Notes under the pieces: model-generated
Told to the model about the DNA's origin: nothing
Seen by the model: only the letters and a program-made list of their open reading frames with translations
Database searches by the model: none
Assembly (NCBI GenBank): GCA_963815445.1
Contig: CAWFGV010000011.1
Span: 744,001 to 808,000 of the forward strand
Origin: JANLYC01 sp963815445
GTDB lineage: Bacteria > Actinomycetota > Actinomycetes > Propionibacteriales > Nocardioidaceae
Length of the DNA: 64,000 nucleotides
Reading direction: 5' to 3'
In this document: piece after piece, positions 32,292 to 41,222 of the stretch
Numbering within the stretch: position 1 is the stretch's first letter
Layout of the letters: each line of letters opens with the position of its first letter
Program-made: the position numbers and the translations under genes

Positions 32292-34772
32292 ATGCGTAGT
32301 CTCACCGCCACCGAAGCCGCCGCGCGTGCCGCCACGATCTCCGTGTCCTCCTACGACATCGACCTGGATCTGACCCGGGGGCCTGACACCTTCGGCTCGC
32401 ACACCGAGATCTCCTTTCGGAGCCTCGGCGGGGGCTCGACCTTTCTCGACCTGCAGGCGGCGGAGGTCTCCTCGATCGTGCTGAACGGAGCTGTCGTCGA
32501 CGTCTCGTCTGTCCGGGACGGGCGACTCCCGCTCGATGGGTTGGCGGCCGAGAACACGCTCGTGGTGGACGCGCTCATGGCGTACTCGCTCGACGGTGAA
32601 GGCATGCATCGCACCGTCGACCCGCAGGACAAGCAGGTCTACCTGTATGCGATGGCGTTCCTTCCGGCCGCGCCCAGGATCTTTGCTTGTTTCGACCAAC
32701 CCGACCTCAAGGCGATCTATCGCGTCACCGTCACGGCCCCGGCCGACTGGGTCGTGCTCGGCAACGGTGCCGCCGCGCAGACCGAACCTGGTCGGTGGAC
32801 CCTCGCCGAGACCCATCCGCTCTCGACATACTTCGTCACCCTGGTGGCCGGGCCCTACCACTCCCTGACGCGGCAGCACGACGGTATGACGCTGGGGCTG
32901 CACTGCCGTCAGTCCCTCGCACCGCATCTGGACAAGGACGCAGACGAGCTGTTCACGGTCACGGCACAGTGCTTCGACGAGTACCACCGCCTGTTCGGGA
33001 TCCGCTATCCCTTCGGCGACTACCACCAGGCGTTCGTGCCGGAGTTCAACGCAGGGGCCATGGAGAATCCTGGGTGTGTCACGTTCGACGACTTCTTCGT
33101 CTTCAAGACCGAGGCGACGGACTCCTTGCGTGCCACGCGGGCGATGGTGGTGGCGCACGAGATGGCTCACCAGTGGTTCGGCGACCTGGTCACGATGACG
33201 TGGTGGGACGACCTGTGGCTCAACGAGTCGTTCGCCGAGTACATGGGCTACCGGACCACAGCCACGGCCACTCGGTTCGACGACGTCTGGTCCGAGTACG
33301 CGCTCAAGACAAAGCCCTGGGGCCTCACGGCCGATCAGCGCTCCTCGAGCCATCCCATCGCGGGCAACGGCGCGGCCGACGCCAAGCAGGCGCTCTCCGA
33401 CTTCGACGGCATCTCCTACAGCAAGGGTGCCGCCGCTCTCCGCCAGCTCAACGCCTATCTCGGGGACGAGGCGTTCATCGCCGGGGTGGTCGACCACCTG
33501 ACCAAGCACCGGTTCGGCAATGCCAGGCTCGACGACCTGCTCGAGTCCTGGGACCGGGCGTCCGACAAGGACGTGCGCGCGTGGTCCGCCGCCTGGTTGC
33601 GGACCAAGGGCGTGGACACGCTGAGCGTCGAGGTGGTCGACGGCACCAACGAGGTGGTGATCCACCGCGAGAACGGCTCTCCGGAGCCGGTGGCGCGGCC
33701 GCACGCGTTCACGCTCACGTCGTACGACGTCGAGGGCCGGGCCACCTCGACACCCGTCGTCCTGGAGGCGGACAACGTCACGCTCGCACTCGACCAGCGT
33801 GACCCCGACGGTCTCGTCCTGCCTGACTCAGGAGACGACACCTGGGCCAAGATCTCTCTCGACGAGGGCTCCGTCTCGCGGCTGCCCACGCTGCTCCCCA
33901 GGATCAGCGACCCGGTGGCGCGGGCCGTCCTGTGGGGCTCACTGCGCGAGGGTCTGTTCGACGCTCGGATCGACCCAGAGATCTATGTGCGCGCGATGGA
34001 GGCCGCGCTGCCGGGCGAGGACGACCTGACCATCGAGTGCGTGCTCGGCGGCGGCGGGCGCAGCGGCGCGCTGGGACTGCTCGGTCGGTACCTCGCCGCA
34101 GCCGAGGACGCCGATCGGCTGGCCGCCGTGGCCGCACAGGTGATGCAGTCGGCCGCGCCGGGTAGCAACCGCCAGCTGATCGCGTCGCGAGCACTGATCC
34201 GGGCCACCCGCGATGTCGACCTGCTCACCGGGTGGCTTTCCGGCGACGCCACACCGCCGGGGCTGGTCCCGGACGAAGAGTTCCGCTGGCGGATCCTGCA
34301 CACCTTGTGCGCGCTCGGCGCCGCTGGGATCGACGCCATCGCAGCCGAGCAGGACCGCGACCCGTCCTCGCAAGGCGTCGAGCATGCGCTGCGGTGTCGC
34401 GCAGTGCTGCCCGATGCCGGGATCAAGGCGTCGGTCTGGCAGTCGATCACCACCGACGACCAGCTCAGCAACGCCCATCTGGACGCGCTGGCCGGCGATT
34501 TCTTCCATCCCGACCAGCTCGAGCTGACGGCGCCCTACGTCGAGCGCTACTTCACCGACATACCGACGACCGCGACGATCCGGACCGGCTGGATCGTGCA
34601 GGTGACGGCGACGTTGGCGTACCCGCGCTACGCGGTCGGCGACGAGACGCTCCGCCTCGCCGAGGAGCGACTGACCGACGAGTCCCTCGACAGCGCGGTC
34701 AGCCGTCCGATGAACGACCTCACTGACGAGCTTCGGCGCATCCTGAACAGCCGCCGTCACTTCCCTCGCTGA
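32292..34772 (+). CDS. pepN: Aminopeptidase N (M1 metallopeptidase)
   Basis: 826 residues. Removes N-terminal amino acids from peptides; cytoplasmic zinc enzyme. The exopeptidase motif GAMEN is at 255-259 and HEMAH with Glu at His289-His293 plus the distal Glu312 (WLNESF) are the zinc site. The N-terminal saddle and the C-terminal helical ERAP1-like domain (to about 820) are present, so the protein is complete. It follows the MFS gene by 9 bases but is probably expressed independently. Confidence 0.95.
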   Translation: MRSLTATEAAARAATISVSSYDIDLDLTRGPDTFGSHTEISFRSLGGGSTFLDLQAAEVSSIVLNGAVVDVSSVRDGRLPLDGLAAENTLVVDALMAYSLDGEGMHRTVDPQDKQVYLYAMAFLPAAPRIFACFDQPDLKAIYRVTVTAPADWVVLGNGAAAQTEPGRWTLAETHPLSTYFVTLVAGPYHSLTRQHDGMTLGLHCRQSLAPHLDKDADELFTVTAQCFDEYHRLFGIRYPFGDYHQAFVPEFNAGAMENPGCVTFDDFFVFKTEATDSLRATRAMVVAHEMAHQWFGDLVTMTWWDDLWLNESFAEYMGYRTTATATRFDDVWSEYALKTKPWGLTADQRSSSHPIAGNGAADAKQALSDFDGISYSKGAAALRQLNAYLGDEAFIAGVVDHLTKHRFGNARLDDLLESWDRASDKDVRAWSAAWLRTKGVDTLSVEVVDGTNEVVIHRENGSPEPVARPHAFTLTSYDVEGRATSTPVVLEADNVTLALDQRDPDGLVLPDSGDDTWAKISLDEGSVSRLPTLLPRISDPVARAVLWGSLREGLFDARIDPEIYVRAMEAALPGEDDLTIECVLGGGGRSGALGLLGRYLAAAEDADRLAAVAAQVMQSAAPGSNRQLIASRALIRATRDVDLLTGWLSGDATPPGLVPDEEFRWRILHTLCALGAAGIDAIAAEQDRDPSSQGVEHALRCRAVLPDAGIKASVWQSITTDDQLSNAHLDALAGDFFHPDQLELTAPYVERYFTDIPTTATIRTGWIVQVTATLAYPRYAVGDETLRLAEERLTDESLDSAVSRPMNDLTDELRRILNSRRHFPR

Positions 34773-34775
34773 CTC

Positions 34776-35705
34776 TCACGGATGGGTCGGCGCCTCGTGG
34801 TCGGCGTGACCTCGTGGCTCGACCTGGAACGTCGAGTGGTCCACGTCGAAGTGCGCTCCCAGGCAGGTCTGGAGCGAGTCGAGCACCTCGCCGGATCGTC
34901 GCAGCCAGTCGTCGTCCACCACGACATGAGCCGACATCACCGGACGCCCGGACGAGATGGTCCAGACATGCAGGTCGTGGACGTCGAGCACACCTTGGAT
35001 GTCGATGATGTGGCGGCGCACATGCTCGAGATCAACCCCGGCGGGTGTCGCCTCCAGCAGAATCGTCACGGCCTCCCGCAGCAGGCCCCAGGTCCGCGGG
35101 ACGATCAGGAACGCCACCGCCACGGAGGCGATCGGGTCGATGACCTGGGCACCGGTGATGGCGATCAACAGGCCGGCGACCACGACGGCGGCAGATCCGA
35201 GCAGGTCACCGAGTACTTCCAGGTAGACCCCGCGGACGTTGAGCGACTCCTGCTGGTCTCCGTGCAGCCACCACAGCGAGACGCCGTTGGCGACCAGTCC
35301 CAGCGCGGCCACGAGGATCATCACCGTGGTGTGGATCTCGGGAGCGTCCCCGATCCGCCGGACAGCCGACCAGATGATCCAGGAAGCGACGCCCAACAAC
35401 ACGACAGCGTTGATCGCGGCCGCGAAGATCTCCAGCCTGTACAGCCCGAACGTGGAGCGAGCCGTGGTACGCCGTTCAGCGATCGTGATCGCGGTCAGGG
35501 CGATCCCGATGGCTGCCACGTCGGTGAACATGTGCAGGGCATCCGCGGCCAGGGCAAGGCTGCCGCTGACGATGGCACCCACGACCTCGGCCACGAGCAC
35601 CGCGCCGGTGACTCCGAGAACAGCTGTCAGCCGGCGCCGACGGCCGGAGTCAGAGCCGGCGTGACGGTGGTGATGGGCATGCCCTGGGCGGTGGCTGGTC
35701 ATCAC
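34776..35705 (-). CDS. Cation diffusion facilitator (CDF) efflux transporter
   Basis: 309 residues. A His-rich N-terminus (HAHHHRHAG) is followed by six helices; GSLALAADALHMFTDVAAIGIAL in helix 2 and PIASVAVAFLI in helix 5 hold the transport-site Asp/His residues. The cytoplasmic C-terminal domain has HDLHVWTISSGRPVMSAHVVV. Exports zinc or related divalent metals by proton antiport. Convergent with pepN; diverges from fdhD across a 74-bp gap. Confidence 0.92.
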   Translation of the reverse strand: MMTSHRPGHAHHHRHAGSDSGRRRRLTAVLGVTGAVLVAEVVGAIVSGSLALAADALHMFTDVAAIGIALTAITIAERRTTARSTFGLYRLEIFAAAINAVVLLGVASWIIWSAVRRIGDAPEIHTTVMILVAALGLVANGVSLWWLHGDQQESLNVRGVYLEVLGDLLGSAAVVVAGLLIAITGAQVIDPIASVAVAFLIVPRTWGLLREAVTILLEATPAGVDLEHVRRHIIDIQGVLDVHDLHVWTISSGRPVMSAHVVVDDDWLRRSGEVLDSLQTCLGAHFDVDHSTFQVEPRGHADHEAPTHP

Positions 35706-35779
35706 CAGCCCACTGTTTCATGTGGCGGTTCCTCCTTGGTGTCATGCGAGCGTTCGGTGCCGCGATCTAGGCTCGAGGC

Positions 35780-36631
35780 GTGAACCTCGATCGCCGGCCA
35801 GGACCCACGACACGATGGACGGTGGCTGAGGTGATCGAAGGTGCCGCTCAGCGGCGCGCCGACACCGTTGTGACGGAGGAGCCGCTGGAGATCCGCCTCT
35901 CCTGGCCCGGTCAGCGAGCTCACCGTGTCGCGGTCACGATGCGCACCCCGGGCGCCGACTTCGAGCTCGCAGCCGGATACCTCCTGTCGGAGGGCGTGAT
36001 TGCCCGCTCCGCTCCCCCACGCAGCATCGCGTACTGCACCGACGTCGACCTCACCCCGCAGCAGGAGTTCAACGTGGTCACGGTCGAGCTCGGCCAGCTG
36101 CCCCGGCGGCACCCTGCGAGTCGGAGCACCACGATGTCATCGGCGTGCGGCGTGTGCGGGACGGAGAGCATCGACGAGATCTTCACTCCCGACGACGACC
36201 CCGTCCCGATCGGCCCGGCGACCCAGCCGGACGTGATCATGTCGCTGCCCGACCAGCTCGCCGAGGGCCAGCGGGTGTTCTCTCGGACCGGATCCCTGCA
36301 CGCGGCCGGGGTCTTCGATCCCACGGGCACGCTGGTCGTCTCGCGCGAGGACGTCGGGCGCCACAACGCCGTGGACAAGGTGCTAGGGGCACGCCAGCTC
36401 GGCACCGCCGCGTACGACGAGAACGTCCTGCTGTGCGTCAGCGGTCGGGTCGGCTTCGACATCGTGACCAAGGCTGTCGCGGGTCGCATCGGGACGATTG
36501 TGGCCGTCGGCGGCCCCTCCAGCCTCGCCCTCGCCCTCGCCGAGAGGGCCGGTGTCACGGTCTGCGGATTCACCCGGGGCCGGCGTTTCGTCGTTTACAC
36601 GCACCCGGAGCGGGTGCGTGCGGCGTGGTAG
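35780..36631 (+). CDS. fdhD: Formate dehydrogenase accessory sulfurtransferase FdhD
   Basis: 283 residues. FdhD transfers sulfur from a desulfurase to the molybdenum/tungsten cofactor of formate dehydrogenase. The CxxC loop is present as SACGVCGTES (Cys123, Cys126). The rest, DFELAAGYLLSEGVI, SLHAAGVFDPTG, SREDVGRHNAVDKVLG, and SGRVGFDIVTKA, is classic. No formate dehydrogenase or molybdenum-cofactor gene is in this window. The start GTG at 35780 is accepted. Confidence 0.95.
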   Translation: MNLDRRPGPTTRWTVAEVIEGAAQRRADTVVTEEPLEIRLSWPGQRAHRVAVTMRTPGADFELAAGYLLSEGVIARSAPPRSIAYCTDVDLTPQQEFNVVTVELGQLPRRHPASRSTTMSSACGVCGTESIDEIFTPDDDPVPIGPATQPDVIMSLPDQLAEGQRVFSRTGSLHAAGVFDPTGTLVVSREDVGRHNAVDKVLGARQLGTAAYDENVLLCVSGRVGFDIVTKAVAGRIGTIVAVGGPSSLALALAERAGVTVCGFTRGRRFVVYTHPERVRAAW

Positions 36632-36667
36632 CGCAGAAGTGTCGCCGTGGCGACCTAGCGTTTTCCC

Positions 36668-37828
36668 ATGCGCTTCCTGCACACCTCCGACTGGCACCTG
36701 GGCCGGTCATTCCATCGTGAGGGCCTGCTCGACGCGCAGTCGGCGTACATCGACCACCTCGTCGAGACGATCGGCTCCGAAGGCGTCGACGCCGTCCTGG
36801 TGAGCGGTGACGTCTACGACCGCGCGCTGCCACCCGTGGACGCGGTCGAGCTGGCCAACGACGCCCTCAAGCGGCTCCTGTCGACCGGCGCGCGCATCGT
36901 CTTGTCGAGTGGAAACCATGACTCGGCGCAGCGCCTGGGCTTCGCGGCCGACCTGATCGACGCCGCCGGCGTCCACCTGCGCACCGACCCCTCCAAGTCC
37001 GGTACTCCGATCCTTTTCGACGACGAGCACGGGAGCGTCGCGGTCTATGCGCTGCCGTATCTCGAGCCGGACCTGGTCAGAGCAACCCTGGGGGTCACCC
37101 AGCGAAGCCACCAGGCTGTTCTCGACGCCGCCATGCAGCGCGTCCGCGACGACCTGGCCCGCCGACGGCCCGGCGCCCGCTCCCGCTCGATCGTGATGGC
37201 CCACGCCTTCGTCACCGGGGCAACGGCCTCGCAGAGCGAACGCGACATCTCCGTCGGCGGGGTCGCCAGCGTCGGTCTCGACACGTTCGACGGGGTCGAC
37301 TACGCCGCGCTCGGCCACCTGCACGGCCGCCACACACTGTCCGACGCCGTGCGCTACTCCGGGTCCCCGCTCGCTTACTCCTTCTCCGAGGCGACCCACC
37401 GCAAAGGCAGCTGGCTGGTCGACCTCGGCGCCAACGGGCTCCATGCCGCCACCTTCGTCGACGCGCCGGTCCCCCGCGCCCTCGTCGCGGTTCGTGGCAC
37501 GCTCGATCGGCTGCTGACCGATCCGCATCTCACCGTGGCGGAGTCATGCTGGGTCCAGGCAACGCTGACCGACGCGCGACGACCGCGCGAGGCGATGGAA
37601 CGGCTACGCACCCGTTTCCCGCACTGTCTGCTGATCGCCTTCGAGCCGGAAGGCGCTGCTCCCACCGAGTCCGGTCCGATCCGCGACCGGGTCGTCGGGC
37701 GCAGCGACAGCGAGATCCTGGCTCACTTCTTCGACGACGTCAGGGGCAGCGCACCCGACCCAGCCGAGGCAGACCTTCTCCAGACGGCCTGCGAAGCCTG
37801 CCGGGTCGCCGAGGACGCTGCCGGATGA
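36668..37828 (+). CDS. sbcD: Exonuclease SbcCD subunit D
   Basis: 386 residues. Mre11-type nuclease that processes hairpins and DNA ends with SbcC. Metal-binding motifs: MRFLHTSDWHLGRSF (start), GDVYDR, SGNHDSAQR, MAHAFVTG, ALGHLHGRH. The capping C-terminal domain is present. The ATG at 36668 is fixed by the conserved start. The sbcC gene begins 7 bases after the stop, so they form one operon. Confidence 0.96.
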   Translation: MRFLHTSDWHLGRSFHREGLLDAQSAYIDHLVETIGSEGVDAVLVSGDVYDRALPPVDAVELANDALKRLLSTGARIVLSSGNHDSAQRLGFAADLIDAAGVHLRTDPSKSGTPILFDDEHGSVAVYALPYLEPDLVRATLGVTQRSHQAVLDAAMQRVRDDLARRRPGARSRSIVMAHAFVTGATASQSERDISVGGVASVGLDTFDGVDYAALGHLHGRHTLSDAVRYSGSPLAYSFSEATHRKGSWLVDLGANGLHAATFVDAPVPRALVAVRGTLDRLLTDPHLTVAESCWVQATLTDARRPREAMERLRTRFPHCLLIAFEPEGAAPTESGPIRDRVVGRSDSEILAHFFDDVRGSAPDPAEADLLQTACEACRVAEDAAG

Positions 37829-37835
37829 GCGCCGG

Positions 37836-40800
37836 ATGAGGTTCCATCGACTCAGCCTGACGGCGTTCGGTCCGTTCCCCGGCACCGAGGTCGTCGACCT
37901 CGACCGTCTGAACGTTGCCGGGCTGTTCCTGCTCACCGGCCCCACCGGCGCCGGAAAGACGAGCATCCTCGATGCCATCTGCTTCGCCCTGTACGGCGGG
38001 GTGCCGGGCAGCCGAAACGGCGCCAAGTCGTTCAAGAGCGACCACGCCGACGGAGACGTGTCCCCCTGGGTGGAGCTGGAGCTCACGATCCGCGATCGCC
38101 GCTTCCGGCTGCACCGCCGGCCGGCGTGGCCACGTCCGTCCAGCCGGGCCAGATCTGGATTCGTCGACGAACGCACCAGGGCCTCGATCGAAGAGCTCAT
38201 CGACGACGTATGGCACGTCCACAGCAACCGCGTCGACGAGGTAGGCCACCTCGTCTCGACCCTGCTCGGAATGAACATGGCCCAGTTCTGCCAGGTCGTG
38301 ATGCTTCCGCAAGGGGAGTTTCAGACATTCCTGGGCGCGGGCGCCAAGGAGCGGCACGACGTGCTGGAGTCGTTGTTCCACACCCACCGGTTCCAGGCCA
38401 TCGAGCGTTGGCTGACAGACCACCGGCGATCCCTCGACACGGCGTGCCGAGACGCCGAGGTCGAGCTCGACCAGCTGCTCGCCCGGGCTGCCGAGGTCAG
38501 CGCCGGGGTAGCCGGCCTGGTGGCGCCGATCGCGGACCCGGTCACCGCGCCGCTCACCGACTCGGAACCGCGCGACTTCGCAGGTGTGGTCGCGGCCTAC
38601 GCCGCTCGCGCCGCACAGCTGCTGACGGCTGCGTCGTCGGCCGTTGACGCCCGCACGTCCACGGCCGAAGCCGCCAAGCTGGCCCAGCACACGCTCGACA
38701 CGGCCCGCACGCTGCACGACCTCCAACGCCGTCACCGCGACGCACACAACCGGCGTGACGAGCTGGTGTCCGCCGCGACCGAGGTCCGCCGCCGCGAGCG
38801 CGAGGTCCTGCTGGCGCGACGAGCAGCCGCTTTCGTGCCACTGCTCGAGCTCGTGTCCGACGCCGACCGCGTGCTCGACGAGGCGGGTCTCGCGGTCGCC
38901 GAGGCTGCGGCTGAGGTCTGGAGGCCTACCCCAGGGCACGACCTGTCGACGTACGACGCGACCGCGGCCCAGACACACGATCTCACCCAGCAGCTCGCCC
39001 ACCTCGAGGCCATGACCGGCGTCCAGAACGACCTCGACCGACTCCAAGCCGAGCTCGCGACCCTCGATGTGGAGCTCTCCTCGGGCCGGACTGAGGAGGC
39101 CGACCTCGCGGCGGCACTGGAGGCTCTTCCGCACCAGGTCGAGGCTGCTCAGCAGCGACGGGGGGCAGCGCTGTCGGCGGTCGACCTGCAGGCGGCTCTC
39201 GACCACGAGGTCCGCATGGCCGAAGACGTTCGCGCCGCGGCTCGCGAGGCCGCTGCGCGCAGCGCGGAGGTTGTCGAGCTCGACGCCGCCCTGCTCGTCG
39301 CTCGCGAGCAACGTGTCGCAGCCCGCGAGACGGCCCAGAACGTCCGGGAGCGGCGGATCGCCGGTATGGCGGCGGAGCTTGCCGGGGGGCTGCTGCCAGG
39401 GGCTCCGTGTCCGGTGTGCGGCAGCGCCGAGCACCCACGTCCGGCCGCCCGGGTCCTCGGTGACAGCGATGCTGACGCCGAGGCCGCTGCTCTCACCGCG
39501 CTGGACGAGGCGGAGCGGGCGGTCGGGCAGCTCGACCAACGACGAGAACGGCTGGTGACACAGCAGGACGCGGCCGCGCGCGCGGCCGGCGGCCAGACAC
39601 CCGAGCAGGCCGAGGCGGGGTGTGCCGCCGTGCTGAGCCGCCGTGCCCAGGTGGCCATGACAGCGGCCGACCTGCCGGCTGCCCAGGCACACGTGGCCGA
39701 CCTCGAGGCCAGCCAGATCGACGTACGCCGCCGGCTCGACACCGTCCGCCGGCTGGTCCACACCTGCGATGCCCGCCGAGCCGAGAAGGCCCAGGCGAGC
39801 GCGAGCCTGCGCCGGCGACTCGACGAGGTCGTCGGAGCCGGGGCGACGGTCCATTCCAGGCGCCGTGAGGTCGCCACGAGCTTGGCGTCGACCGAACGGC
39901 TCGCTGCCGCGCTGCAGCAGCAGACGGCGGCTCGGCGCGCCCGGCGGCAGGCGACGGAGCGGCTCGACCGTCTCGTGGCGGACTCGATCTTCGCGACCGT
40001 GGGGCAGGTCCGCTCGGCGGTCCGCAGCGACGCCGATCTCGCGTCCAAGGAGGCACTCAACCGTGCTCACGCAGCCGACAAGGCAGCCACCGACAAGGTC
40101 CTGACGGACCCGACACTCGTACGCGCCGCCGCATCGCCCAGGCCGGATCTCGAGCAGCTCAGCCGACAGACCGAGCAGGCGTCGGCGACCGCCGGGCTCG
40201 CCGCCACCCGTGCAGCCCGGCTCGAGGAGGCTGCGGAGCGCCTCGAGGCGCTCGTGAGCGACCTGTCGCGCGCGCTCGAGCGATGGCGCCCGCTGCGGGT
40301 GCGTCATGACGTGGCCGACCACGTGGCCGCGATGGTCGCAGGCACAGCCAAGGACAACGTCTCCAAGACCCGGCTGTCGCACTACGTCCTCGCCGCGCGC
40401 CTCGAACAGGTCGTGGCCGCTGCGAACCTCCGGCTACGCGGGATCTGCGCCGGCCGTTACGAGCTCGAGCACACTCTTGCGCGCGGCGTCGGTGACGCGC
40501 GTGGCGGCCTCGGACTTCGGGTCCTCGACAGCTACACCGGGGCCCAGCGCGACCCAGCCACGCTGTCCGGCGGTGAGACGTTCTACGTGAGCCTCGCGCT
40601 TGCGCTGGGTCTGGCAGACCTCGTCAACAACGAGATCGGTGGTGCCGAATTGTCCACACTCTTCGTCGATGAGGGTTTTGGCAGCCTCGACGCCGAGACT
40701 CTGGACGAAGTACTGGACGAGCTCGACGCACTACGTACCGCCGGCCGGTCCGTCGGACTGGTCAGCCACCTCGCAGAACTCCGCATCAGGGTGCCGACGC

Positions 40801-40850
40801 AGCTATCAGTCGTTCGGTCACGACAGGGTTCCCGTTTGGATGATTCATGA
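37836..40850 (+). CDS. sbcC: Exonuclease SbcCD subunit C (SMC-like ATPase)
   Basis: 1004 residues. Rad50-type ATPase. Walker A GPTGAGKTSILDAICFALYG near the N-terminus, long coiled-coil arms, a zinc hook CPVC (Cys525, Cys528) at the centre, and a C-terminal half with LSGGETFYVSLALALGLAD and Walker B TLFVDEGFGSLDAE. It holds DNA ends for SbcD in recombination and hairpin removal. The stop overlaps the start of a small frame downstream, but the DUF5999 gene start is best placed further in. Confidence 0.95.
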   Translation: MRFHRLSLTAFGPFPGTEVVDLDRLNVAGLFLLTGPTGAGKTSILDAICFALYGGVPGSRNGAKSFKSDHADGDVSPWVELELTIRDRRFRLHRRPAWPRPSSRARSGFVDERTRASIEELIDDVWHVHSNRVDEVGHLVSTLLGMNMAQFCQVVMLPQGEFQTFLGAGAKERHDVLESLFHTHRFQAIERWLTDHRRSLDTACRDAEVELDQLLARAAEVSAGVAGLVAPIADPVTAPLTDSEPRDFAGVVAAYAARAAQLLTAASSAVDARTSTAEAAKLAQHTLDTARTLHDLQRRHRDAHNRRDELVSAATEVRRREREVLLARRAAAFVPLLELVSDADRVLDEAGLAVAEAAAEVWRPTPGHDLSTYDATAAQTHDLTQQLAHLEAMTGVQNDLDRLQAELATLDVELSSGRTEEADLAAALEALPHQVEAAQQRRGAALSAVDLQAALDHEVRMAEDVRAAAREAAARSAEVVELDAALLVAREQRVAARETAQNVRERRIAGMAAELAGGLLPGAPCPVCGSAEHPRPAARVLGDSDADAEAAALTALDEAERAVGQLDQRRERLVTQQDAAARAAGGQTPEQAEAGCAAVLSRRAQVAMTAADLPAAQAHVADLEASQIDVRRRLDTVRRLVHTCDARRAEKAQASASLRRRLDEVVGAGATVHSRRREVATSLASTERLAAALQQQTAARRARRQATERLDRLVADSIFATVGQVRSAVRSDADLASKEALNRAHAADKAATDKVLTDPTLVRAAASPRPDLEQLSRQTEQASATAGLAATRAARLEEAAERLEALVSDLSRALERWRPLRVRHDVADHVAAMVAGTAKDNVSKTRLSHYVLAARLEQVVAAANLRLRGICAGRYELEHTLARGVGDARGGLGLRVLDSYTGAQRDPATLSGGETFYVSLALALGLADLVNNEIGGAELSTLFVDEGFGSLDAETLDEVLDELDALRTAGRSVGLVSHLAELRIRVPTQLSVVRSRQGSRLDDS

Positions 40851-40888
40851 CAACCGCGCCATATATGCGAGACGGAGGGCAGGTCGCG

Positions 40889-41143
40889 ATGCACACTGGA
40901 CGAGTGACAAGCGTTTTGACAGGGTCGACCTGCACCCACCACCCGGCGTGTCCGTCCGCTGACGCCCTCGACCGCGAGGCGGCGCACACCGTCGTGACGT
41001 ATCCCGAGCAAGGCTGGAGCCTCCTGTGCAACGGCGTGCTCCTCTTCGACGACACGGGTGAGCTGTTGCCCAACGGCGACGTGATCGCCCCGCACCGTCC
41101 CACCGACATCCACCCCGAGGCGTTCGGCCACCTCATTGCCTGA
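40889..41143 (+). CDS. DUF5999 family protein
   Basis: 84 residues with the ATG at 40889; an earlier ATG at 40847 overlaps sbcC and adds unrelated residues. CTHHPACPSADALDREAAHTVVTYPEQGWSLLCNGVLLFDDTGELLP is the DUF5999 pattern widespread in actinobacteria. Cys and His near the start could bind a metal. Function unknown. Directly follows sbcC on the same strand. Confidence 0.85.
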   Translation: MHTGRVTSVLTGSTCTHHPACPSADALDREAAHTVVTYPEQGWSLLCNGVLLFDDTGELLPNGDVIAPHRPTDIHPEAFGHLIA

Positions 41144-41222
41144 GGGCCGCTGATCGGCTGTCTGAGCCCGGTGGCGCGGGTCGTGCTCGTTGTCCGACCA
41201 ACTGCTGGGTAGCATTCCCGGC

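Noticed and set aside
37740..40382. 880-residue open frame antisense to sbcC
   Set aside because: It mirrors the GC-rich sbcC reading frame, has no family motifs and is Arg/Gly/Val-rich, the usual signature of an antisense shadow in high-GC DNA.
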